NCBI GenBank assembly: GCA_030613835.1
Contig: JAUWLH010000042.1
Location: 1-9,945 of the forward strand
Direction: 5' to 3'
DNA from: Candidatus Bathyarchaeota archaeon
GTDB taxonomy: Archaea > Thermoproteota > Bathyarchaeia > TCS64
Length of the DNA stretch: 9,945 bases
In this document: positions 1 through 6,128 of the stretch, piece after piece
Numbering within the stretch: position 1 is the first letter of the stretch
Layout of the letters: each line of letters begins with the position of its first letter
Position numbers and translations under genes: made by a program
The notes under the pieces: model-generated
Told to the model about the DNA's origin: nothing
Databases searched by the model: none
What the model saw: only the letters and a program-made list of their open reading frames with translations

Positions 1-1479
1 GTTGTGGATGATGTCCCTCGCCTCATCGGGGTCCGTATCCTTGATCTTCCACGGCTTCCTCTTCTGGAGCTACCTGTTGCCCGTTACGGCGAGCCCCAGC
101 AGGGTATCGCATATCTTCTTGAACTCATAGTTCTGGACGTACACGGTGATGTCCGCGATGGCCTTCTTGACGGCGCCCTCTATCTGGGGTTCGATAAAGC
201 CCGAGGGTACATTGCCATAGTTCCTGTACGCGAATAGGAGGCTTCTGTAGATAAAGTTCCCGAGGATGCCCACAAGTTCCTTGTTGAGCTTCCCTGCGAA
301 GGTCTCCCAGCTAAAGTCCAGGTCCCTGGTGTGGCCTGTGTAACTTGCGATGTAATACCTGAGCGAGTCGGCGTCCAAGCCCTCCTCAAGGTACTCGTCC
401 TCGACCCAGAGAACATAGCCCCTGCTCTTGCTGAAGTTGTGGCCCTTCACTCTCACCATGCCGCTGGCGACAACCGCGTCGGGGACGCTGTAACCTGCCC
501 CCTTGAGCATGCTGGGCCAGAAGAGGCAGTGGTGATAGGCGATGTCCCCTCCAATGAAGTGGATGAGCCTGCCGGGCCCCTTCCAGTAGTGCTCCCAGTC
601 GTCGCCTGTTCGCTCTGCCCACTCCTCTGTGCTGGCGATGTAACCGATGGGGGCATCGAACCAGACATAGAAGGTCAGGTCTTTTGTGCCAGGGAAAGGG
701 ATACCCCATTCAAGGTTTCTGGTGATGTTCCAGTCCCTGAGACCCCCTTTGAGCCAGCCCTTGGCGTAGTTCCTGGCATTCTCAGTCCCCCCGAGTCCCT
801 CAAGGAACTCTCTGAGAAAGTCCTTGAAGGCCGTGAGTTTCAGGAAGTGATGCCGTGTCTCCTTGTGCACCGCAGTGGTTCCGCATATGGTGCATCTAGG
901 ATCCGTTATCTCCCCTGGCTCCAAGTACCTACCGCAGCCCTGGTCGCACTCATCGCCCCTGGCATCAGCACCACAGTGAGGGCAGGTTCCCTCCATGTAC
1001 CTATCAGGCAGGAAACGCTCGCAGGTGGGACAGTAAGGCAACGTCACGTCTTTCTGGTAGATGTAGCCGTTCTCGATGAGGTTCATGGCTATCTCCCTAG
1101 TCCTGTGATGGTTCACAGGGTCATCCGTGCTGCCATAGTTATCGAAGAATACCCCCAGCCTAGGGAATATCTGTCTGAAATGTTCGTGATACTGTTTGAA
1201 TATCCTCTCCGGCGTCGTGCCCTGCTCCTCGGCCTTCACCGTTATCGGCGTGCCGTGGGTGTCGCTTCCGCAGAAAAACAACACGTCCCTACCCAGCTTG
1301 CGCTGGTACCTGACGTAGATATCCGCGGGAAAGTAGGTTCGAAGATGGCCTATATGCATGGGTCCATTGACGTATGGGAGCGCACATGTCACAAGAAGTT
1401 TATCGGATTCTGGATACCCTTCCGGGTTAAATTTATTGAGTCCTTTGCACCTCAGAGAAACAAGTCCATGTTGAAACAC
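1..1479 (-). CDS. metG: Methionyl-tRNA synthetase, 3'-partial, interrupted by an in-frame TAG
   Basis: Class I aminoacyl-tRNA synthetase that charges tRNA-Met with methionine in the cytoplasm. From the GTG at 1479 it reads 469 residues to a TAG at 72-70, then 23 more sense codons in the same frame to the window edge. Visible motifs: HIGH at residues 42-45, a zinc region with C150/C153, C166/C169, C178/C182 and C196/C199, and a KMSKS-like loop at 348-352 that reads N-F-S-K-S, so the first Lys is Asn but the catalytic second Lys is kept. The second knuckle is CX3C (C178, C182) instead of the usual CX2C. The TAG lies in the anticodon-binding helical bundle at a conserved aromatic position; the codons after it read LQKRKPW, the normal family sequence. 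The GTG start is 28 nt from a TATA-like TTATT. It adds about 26 residues before the usual N-terminus (KLLVTCALPY), so the start is the least certain part. The identity is certain; the end of the gene is outside the window. Confidence 0.93.
70..72 (-). other. In-frame amber codon inside metG
   Basis: Codon 470 of metG is TAG. The upstream codons encode LAVTGNR and the downstream codons LQKRKPWKIKD without a frame change, matching the conserved MetRS helix where a Tyr or Phe follows GNR/GNK. TAC or TAT to TAG is a single-base difference. The sequence cannot tell recoding from mutation or a base-call error. Confidence 0.9.
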
Positions 1480-1503
1480 TTAAGGATAATGTATGTAGTT
1501 AAC

Positions 1504-1510
1504 GAATAAC
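1504..1510 (-). promoter_or_regulatory. Candidate TATA box for metG
   Basis: The reverse complement reads GTTATTC, centred about 28 nt upstream of the GTG at 1479, which fits a leaderless archaeal transcript. It lies in the 46-nt gap after the transporter stop codon, so metG could be transcribed separately as well as by readthrough from the transporter. The box is a weak match. Confidence 0.3.
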
Positions 1511-1525
1511 CTGCAGCGGGGCCAG

Positions 1526-2737
1526 TTATTTCTTGATCCCCCCGTAGCACTCCTTGATGAAGAAGAAAAATATCAGCGGCATCAGCAAAGAGAGCGCCTG
1601 GATCAAATTATTCGACATAGTATACGTCCCCGTCACATCAACGAAATAGCCATAGATCGGGGTGAAAATGCTAAAGCCTATCGTGCCCAGGCCGTTGACC
1701 AAGCCAAGCCCGACCGCGGCTCTCTCAGGTGGAAGGGTCTCAGGGATCATGCTGAAGTATAGAACCCAGTAGCTGTACGCGAACCCCATCATAAAGTTCA
1801 GTGCCGAGAACACGTAGACCGGTGTGGAACTTGGTAGGTTCAGGAACACGATTAGCAGAGCTGAGGCTAGAATCGAGAAGCCCAACAGTGGCGCTTTCCT
1901 ATTCTTGAGCCTATCACTTATCGCCGAAACGAGGATACACCCAGGGATGCCCGCGATGGTGCCCAAACTAGCAATCTGACCGACCTCAAGATAAGTCAAT
2001 CCCCTAACATCGATTAGGAACTGGGGCATCCAGTTCATGAAGACCCACGCGGTTGTGCTCAGCAGATAGCCAGCAAAAAAAGGGTATAATCGCTTGTCCT
2101 TGAGGGTATCAACCAAACTCTTCAAGATAGGAGGTCTGTCTGGCCTTGTTGCGTGAACCTGGATGTCGCCCCTGTCTTTGAGAAGGAAGATGTTCATGAC
2201 CCAGTTAATAACAAGGAGTACGCTCATCCACAGGTACAGGGTTCTCCATCCTCCCAGCCTCTCGACCGCGATGGGGAATCCCATGTAAGAGATAAAGTTT
2301 CCAAGACCACTTGATGCGCTAAGAATGCCTATGGCGGTTGCCCTCCTGTTCGCAGGGAACCACGCCGACACCAGCTTTACCGCGTTGATATAGAAGGTAC
2401 TGCACCCGATCCCGATGAGGAACTGGGCCACGAACAGAAACTCGTAGCTCTTGCTCCACCAGAAAAGGAATATCCCCACGATAGTCAGTATCGTAAAGTA
2501 CAGGATAGTCTTCCTGGCTCCAAGCCTGTCACTGAGGATTCCGCTGGGCACCTGCATGACGCCGTAGATGAAGAAGTACGCCGAGATTAGCATGCCCATA
2601 GATCCGTGACTGATGTTTAGCTCCTCGATGAGCAGTGGTGTCAATGCCCCTGCCGCGCTCCGCAGGAAGTTCTCAACAAAGTAGGTGATGCAGATCGTTG
2701 TGAGCAAAATCAATGCGTAGTGGCGGGGCTTCTCCAT
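1526..2737 (-). CDS. Major facilitator superfamily transporter, 12 TM
   Basis: A 403-residue secondary transporter of the cytoplasmic membrane. The sequence is a succession of hydrophobic helices in two halves of six, split by a polar cytoplasmic loop around residues 187-217. MFS motif A is clear after TM2: G66-I-L-S-D70-R-L-G-A-R75-K76. The TM4-TM5 region (VKLVSAWFP at 120-128, then RRATAIGIL and a Gly-rich helix) resembles organic-anion or anion:cation symporter branches of MFS, but the substrate cannot be assigned from sequence. The ATG at 2737 is followed at once by a short cytoplasmic N-terminus and TM1 (about 8-28). The gene ends in TAA, 46 nt before metG on the same strand. It is divergent from mtnP. 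No frameshift or missing segment is seen. Confidence 0.9.
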   Translation of the reverse strand: MEKPRHYALILLTTICITYFVENFLRSAAGALTPLLIEELNISHGSMGMLISAYFFIYGVMQVPSGILSDRLGARKTILYFTILTIVGIFLFWWSKSYEFLFVAQFLIGIGCSTFYINAVKLVSAWFPANRRATAIGILSASSGLGNFISYMGFPIAVERLGGWRTLYLWMSVLLVINWVMNIFLLKDRGDIQVHATRPDRPPILKSLVDTLKDKRLYPFFAGYLLSTTAWVFMNWMPQFLIDVRGLTYLEVGQIASLGTIAGIPGCILVSAISDRLKNRKAPLLGFSILASALLIVFLNLPSSTPVYVFSALNFMMGFAYSYWVLYFSMIPETLPPERAAVGLGLVNGLGTIGFSIFTPIYGYFVDVTGTYTMSNNLIQALSLLMPLIFFFFIKECYGGIKK

Positions 2738-2768
2738 TTTTTATTCCACGGGAGGAGCGGCGCTTAGG

Positions 2769-2778
2769 TCTTAAACGT
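2769..2778 (-). promoter_or_regulatory. Candidate TATA box for the MFS gene
   Basis: The reverse complement contains CGTTTAAGAC, centred about 36 nt upstream of the ATG at 2737. This predicts a transcription start near 2747 and a leader of about 10 nt. It sits back to back with the mtnP promoter in the 95-nt divergent gap. Confidence 0.4.
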
Positions 2779-2800
2779 TGCTGTAGATTCCCAAACCAAA

Positions 2801-2810
2801 CATTTATCGT
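2801..2810 (+). promoter_or_regulatory. TATA box of mtnP, leaderless
   Basis: CATTTATCGT, with TTTAT at 2803-2807, is centred about 27-28 nt upstream of the ATG at 2833, the spacing expected between an archaeal TATA box and the transcription start. The mRNA should therefore begin at or next to the start codon. Confidence 0.6.
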
Positions 2811-2814
2811 ATTT

Positions 2815-2831
2815 ACATGTGATATCCATGT
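2815..2831. promoter_or_regulatory. Dyad between TATA box and start of mtnP, possible operator
   Basis: ACATG-TGATATC-CATGT is a perfect 5+5 inverted repeat with a 7-nt spacer. It lies between the TATA box and the start codon, a common location for archaeal repressor sites because binding there blocks RNA polymerase recruitment. The arms are short, so chance is possible. Confidence 0.35.
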
Positions 2832-2832
2832 C

Positions 2833-3627
2833 ATGTCAAAGCCATCAGCTGATTTAGCGATTATAGGCGGAACTGGAGTCTATGACCCTGAGCTCATCGA
2901 GAACGCTGAGAAGGTAAAGGTCCACACCCCATACGGCTCACCATCGGCCACGATAACCATTGGTGACTACGAAGGAAAGAGGATAGCGTTCCTCCCCAGG
3001 CACGGAGACGGACATGTTATCCCACCCCACAAGATCCCTTTCAGGGCGAACGCCTGGGCATTGATGAAGCTGGGAATCAAACGCATCATCGCCAGCAGCG
3101 CGGTGGGCAGCCTCAGGATGGACTACGAACCTGGTCACTTTGTGATCACGAACCAGTTCATCGACAGGACAAGGAAACGCATCGACACATTCTACGAGGG
3201 GGGACAGATCTGTCACATCAGCGCAGCTGACCCCATCTGCCCTCAGCTCCACGGGTTCTTCGGGAACCACGCCGAGAAGCTGGGCCTCACAGTACACAAG
3301 GAGGGGATATACGTCTGCATCGAAGGTCCCAGGTTCAGCACTAGGGCCGAGTCCAAGCTGTTCAGGCAATGGGGCTGCGATATCATCGGGATGACAATGT
3401 ACCCCGAGGTGATCCTGGCAAGGGAGGTACAGATATGTTATGTCAGCGTTGCAATGGTTACGGATTACGATGTCTGGGCTGACAAGCCCGTGACCGCGGC
3501 CGCGGTACTTGAGACCATGGAGGAGAACAGCGCCAACTTCAAGAAGCTCATCATGAGTGCGATCCCCAAGATACCAGAGGAGAGGACCTGCGGCTGCGGT
3601 AATGCGCTGGCTAGCGCCCTCTACTAG
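2833..3627 (+). CDS. mtnP: S-methyl-5'-thioadenosine phosphorylase (archaeal MTAP)
   Basis: A cytoplasmic enzyme that splits 5'-methylthioadenosine (from polyamine synthesis and other SAM-using reactions) with phosphate into adenine and 5-methylthioribose 1-phosphate. It has 264 residues, the normal length of the family. Visible motifs: N-terminal IIGGTGVYD phosphate-binding loop, FLPRHGDGH and the following PPHKIPFRAN, ASSAVGSL, IEGPRFSTRAES, GMTMYPEVILARE, and TDYDVWAD near the base-binding site. The C-terminus has TCGCG, the CxC motif known from thermostable archaeal MTAP II enzymes, where it takes part in disulfides. The ATG at 2833 was chosen because MSKPSADLAIIGG matches the family N-terminus and a TATA box lies 27 nt upstream; the open frame extending back to 2713 is not needed. 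The stop is TAG, with an in-frame TAA four codons later. The paralogous purine nucleoside phosphorylase is possible but less likely. Confidence 0.94.
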   Translation: MSKPSADLAIIGGTGVYDPELIENAEKVKVHTPYGSPSATITIGDYEGKRIAFLPRHGDGHVIPPHKIPFRANAWALMKLGIKRIIASSAVGSLRMDYEPGHFVITNQFIDRTRKRIDTFYEGGQICHISAADPICPQLHGFFGNHAEKLGLTVHKEGIYVCIEGPRFSTRAESKLFRQWGCDIIGMTMYPEVILAREVQICYVSVAMVTDYDVWADKPVTAAAVLETMEENSANFKKLIMSAIPKIPEERTCGCGNALASALY

Positions 3628-3631
3628 GAAC

Positions 3632-3639
3632 ATTATTAA
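3632..3639 (+). promoter_or_regulatory. TATA box for the formyltransferase-like gene
   Basis: ATTATTAA lies just after the mtnP stop codon, centred about 27 nt upstream of the ATG at 3663. This supports an independent leaderless transcript starting at that ATG. Confidence 0.5.
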
Positions 3640-3662
3640 CCTATTCTATACCCATTTTGCGC

Positions 3663-4379
3663 ATGTCCGATAAACAGTTCGTGTTCATAGTTCTAGAGGA
3701 ACACCCCTATGGCAGGGAGATGCTGATGCAGCTCATGGACGCAGGACACTACCCCATGGCTGTCATCGAGGAGGCCTCAGATATCGCCGAGGAGGAGAAG
3801 GGAAAGTTCCTCGAAAGGATCAAGGGCCACAGGGTCGCCCCGACATTCACGGAGCTACTTGAGGGAAAGGATATCCCGAGGTACAAGGTGCCACACCACA
3901 ATAAGAAGACGTGCAGGCAGCTCCTTCAGGAGCTCAACCCAGACCTCGGAGTTCTAGGCGGAACAAGGATAATCAGGGATCGCATACTCAGAATCCCACC
4001 TGAAGGCATGCTCAACGCCCACCCAGGGCTGCTGCCCGAGGTGCGAGGCTCCGCGAGTCCGGCGTGGTCAGTGTACTATGATATCCCAATCGGCGCCACA
4101 TGTCACTTCATAGACCCAAGTATTGACACGGGGGACATCGTCGGGAAACGGGAGATCCCGATCCACAAGGGTGACACTTACGAGAAGCTGTGCTGGCTTA
4201 CGCTCGTGGAGGCTGGTGCGCTGATGACTGAGGCGGTGAGCGCATGGAGAAAGGGCGAGCTGGAAAGGACGCCACAGGGTGAGAGCGACCACCCCACGTT
4301 CAGGGTGCCGTCTGACGAGGTCATGGAAGTTGTATTCCAGAAGCTCAGGGACCACACCTACAAGCACTACGTGGATTAA
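3663..4379 (+). CDS. PurN/Fmt-like formyltransferase-fold protein
   Basis: A 238-residue cytoplasmic protein with the formyltransferase fold of glycinamide ribonucleotide and methionyl-tRNA formyltransferases, which move a formyl group from 10-formyltetrahydrofolate to an amine. The signature is clear at residues 116-160: MLNAHPGLLPEVRGSASPAW, then HFIDPSIDTGDIV. The catalytic Asn-His-Asp set is visible as N118, H120 and D155. The first ~75 residues form an alpha/beta half with no N-terminal GART G-loop signature that I recognise, and the last ~40 are a charged helical tail. Archaea do not formylate initiator Met, and the protein is not a standard PurN, so the acceptor is unknown; an amino sugar or other small amine is possible. 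A Met codon 6 nt downstream of a TTG was chosen as start because the TATA box is 27 nt upstream of it. It lies 35 nt after mtnP on the same strand. Confidence 0.82.
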   Translation: MSDKQFVFIVLEEHPYGREMLMQLMDAGHYPMAVIEEASDIAEEEKGKFLERIKGHRVAPTFTELLEGKDIPRYKVPHHNKKTCRQLLQELNPDLGVLGGTRIIRDRILRIPPEGMLNAHPGLLPEVRGSASPAWSVYYDIPIGATCHFIDPSIDTGDIVGKREIPIHKGDTYEKLCWLTLVEAGALMTEAVSAWRKGELERTPQGESDHPTFRVPSDEVMEVVFQKLRDHTYKHYVD

Positions 4380-4410
4380 TCCACCTATTTTAGCTGGTAT
4401 TGGGACATAT

Positions 4411-4418
4411 GTTTTTAC
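4411..4418 (+). promoter_or_regulatory. Candidate TATA box for htrA
   Basis: GTTTTTAC, centred about 27 nt upstream of 4441-4442, predicts a transcription start at the T of TGATTAGAC and hence a leader of about 9 nt before the TTG start at 4450. Confidence 0.4.
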
Positions 4419-4439
4419 TCTGCCTTCCCAAAATCTACA

Positions 4440-4452
4440 CTGATTAGACTTG
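4440..4452 (+). promoter_or_regulatory. Leader/start element CTGATTAGACTTG, shared with 8630-8642
   Basis: The 13 nt up to and including the TTG start of htrA match the same stretch upstream of the aminotransferase gene at 12 of 13 positions and at identical spacing to a TTG start. The element may be a transcription initiator or a translation signal; TGAT could pair with AUCA near the 3' end of 16S rRNA, but only over four bases. Confidence 0.45.
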
Positions 4453-5643
4453 AGTAATGAGTACTCCGCCAGAAACAGGAATAATATGCTCTGGGTCATC
4501 GTCGTGGTGATGATGGTCGTGAACGTGGGTGTCCTGACATACGCTACAATCTACGGGGGGAACGATATCGATACTGCCTCCCTAGCCACCGAGGTGGAGA
4601 ACCTCAGATTCCAGCTCAACAGCGCGATTCAGGAGATCGAGTCTCTCCAAGATGAGGTTCGGATCTCTGGGCTGCCCGATGATACGCCAAATATAGGTTT
4701 CATCGAACTGTACAATACCACCCGGAACAGCGTGGTGCTGATCGAGACCGACATCGGATCAGGAAGCGGCTGGGTCTATGATACGGACGGACATATCATC
4801 ACAAACAACCACGTAGTAGAGGGCACGAGTTGGATCCAGGTCACGTTCCAGAGCGGGACGGTTCTCCAGGCAACTCTGGTGGGCAGAGACCCATACAGCG
4901 ACATGGCTGTAATCAAGATCACTGCATCAAGGGAGCCCCTGTTCCCGCTGGAAATCGGCGTTAGCAGAGACCTCCTTGTGGGCGAAACGGTGATAGCGAT
5001 AGGCAACCCATTCGGGCTTGACAACACCATGACGGCGGGTATCGTCAGCGCTACCGGTCGGCAGATGAGCACCATCAACAACTATGCCATAGTGGACGTG
5101 ATACAGACCGACGCGGCAATCAACCCGGGCAACAGCGGGGGCCCCCTGTTCAATTTGAGGGGAAAGGTCGTGGGGATGAACACGGCGATAGTCAGCAGAT
5201 CAAGCGATTTCAGCGGGATCGGTTTCGCCATCCCCTCAGACACTATCCAGAGGGAGGTGAGGGCTCTAATCGAGAACAACAGTTATGAGCACCCCTGGCT
5301 CGGGGTTAGCGGTATCGACCTAGCGCCCCAGTTCGCTGAGGCCATGGGACTTGTCAACACGACCAAGGGGACCCTTGTGGTTGAGCTGATAGAAGGAGGG
5401 CCAGCGGATCTGGCGGGTATTCTGAAAAGCACTCAAACTGTGACCATTGGAGGGTTCACATACACCGTTGGAGGCGACGTGATTATCGGGATAGATGGAG
5501 TGATAATGGAGACATTCTACGAGCTCCAGGTGTACCTCACAAGGAATACCTTGCCCGGTGATAATGTTACGATGAACGTAATCCGCGACGGCGAAGTGAT
5601 AGAGATCCCGTTCACACTGGGCATCCGGCCTCCACCTAGCTAA
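4450..5643 (+). CDS. htrA: Membrane-anchored HtrA/DegP-family serine protease with one PDZ domain
   Basis: A 397-residue ATP-independent protease or chaperone for misfolded envelope proteins, expected outside the cytoplasmic membrane. Order of parts: short polar N-terminus, one hydrophobic helix at about 13-35 (uncleaved anchor or signal), a helical linker at about 43-72 that may form a coiled coil, the trypsin-like domain at about 85-275, then a single PDZ domain from about 281. The catalytic triad is complete: H121 (TNNHVV), D151 (YSDMAV) and S229 (NPGNSGGP). The PDZ domain begins HPWLGVSG and carries an insertion around 327-340 (STQTVTIGGFTYTV) before GDVIIGIDG. The TTG start at 4450 is chosen because the same leader precedes the TTG of the aminotransferase gene; an ATG at 4486 is the alternative and would trim the N-terminus to the membrane helix. 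Its TAA stop overlaps the stop of the convergent gene. Confidence 0.93.
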   Translation: MSNEYSARNRNNMLWVIVVVMMVVNVGVLTYATIYGGNDIDTASLATEVENLRFQLNSAIQEIESLQDEVRISGLPDDTPNIGFIELYNTTRNSVVLIETDIGSGSGWVYDTDGHIITNNHVVEGTSWIQVTFQSGTVLQATLVGRDPYSDMAVIKITASREPLFPLEIGVSRDLLVGETVIAIGNPFGLDNTMTAGIVSATGRQMSTINNYAIVDVIQTDAAINPGNSGGPLFNLRGKVVGMNTAIVSRSSDFSGIGFAIPSDTIQREVRALIENNSYEHPWLGVSGIDLAPQFAEAMGLVNTTKGTLVVELIEGGPADLAGILKSTQTVTIGGFTYTVGGDVIIGIDGVIMETFYELQVYLTRNTLPGDNVTMNVIRDGEVIEIPFTLGIRPPPS

Positions 5644-6083
5644 GCGTGGGTGGCAAGCAGTTTCTTCAAAGTGGCCTCATTGTAACTGAGGAGAACGCCA
5701 AACCTTCTAGCGATCTCGTCCTCGATCTCATCAGGGTTGCCCTTCTCATCGATCTCAATCTTGAGTTTCTTCAGTGCATGGTACTCGTCGAGTACGGATT
5801 GGTCATGTGCGATGAGGATGACGGTCTTGTCCTTTGCAATGTCCCTTGGGAACAGCTTTGTGACCAGGAGATCGGGCTCAACGTAGAGAAGAGTGTTGTA
5901 CTCCTCAGCGGCGTGTCTTGTCGCCCCAAGCATCTCCTCAGCGTACTCACGGCTGTAAGGGCTACTAAGGGCCAGCAACTTGCACCCAGCCCCCACCACC
6001 TCGGAGAAGGCCATGTTGATGCCGGCGTGGTAGCTGTGGATGTCGAAGCTAAGAAGAATCTTACTTAACGGATGGTCGGTCAT
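5640..6083 (-). CDS. Conserved-looking 147-residue protein of unknown function
   Basis: I do not recognise the family. The protein looks like a small soluble alpha/beta fold. It begins MTDHPLSKILLSFDIHSYHAG, continues with Gly-rich GAGCKLLALSSPYSREYAEEM, and has two further hydrophobic strands (TLLYVEPDLLV and KTVILIAHDQSV), followed by a charged helical C-terminus (IDEKGNPDEIEDEIARRFG) ending in LATHA. A His-rich segment near residues 15-19 could bind a metal or phosphate but this is speculation. No signal peptide or membrane helix is visible. It starts with ATG 45 nt after the stop of the PHP gene on the same strand, so the two are probably co-transcribed. It ends in TAG and its stop codon overlaps that of htrA on the other strand. 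The opposite-strand reading of the same region (5646-6068) has no family motif and is taken as a shadow. Confidence 0.72.
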   Translation of the reverse strand: MTDHPLSKILLSFDIHSYHAGINMAFSEVVGAGCKLLALSSPYSREYAEEMLGATRHAAEEYNTLLYVEPDLLVTKLFPRDIAKDKTVILIAHDQSVLDEYHALKKLKIEIDEKGNPDEIEDEIARRFGVLLSYNEATLKKLLATHA

Positions 6084-6128
6084 GGGATAGTTGTGGCTCT
6101 ACCTGTTTTTCACTGTTCTTACAACCGG

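Noticed and set aside
331..1509. Long plus-strand open frame (392 codons) opposite metG
   Set aside because: It is antisense to a certain MetRS, has no recognisable domain, and is explained by codon bias of metG in the mirrored frame.
2938..3633. Minus-strand open frame of 231 codons opposite mtnP
   Set aside because: Antisense shadow of a clear MTAP gene; low-complexity translation with no motif.
4068..4499. Minus-strand open frame of 143 codons across the formyltransferase-htrA gap
   Set aside because: It overlaps conserved parts of two plus-strand genes and shows no family features.
5646..6068. Plus-strand open frame of 140 codons opposite the 147-residue gene
   Set aside because: The minus-strand frame has the more protein-like pattern, an ATG start close behind the PHP gene and clean convergent stops; the plus frame has no promoter or motif.
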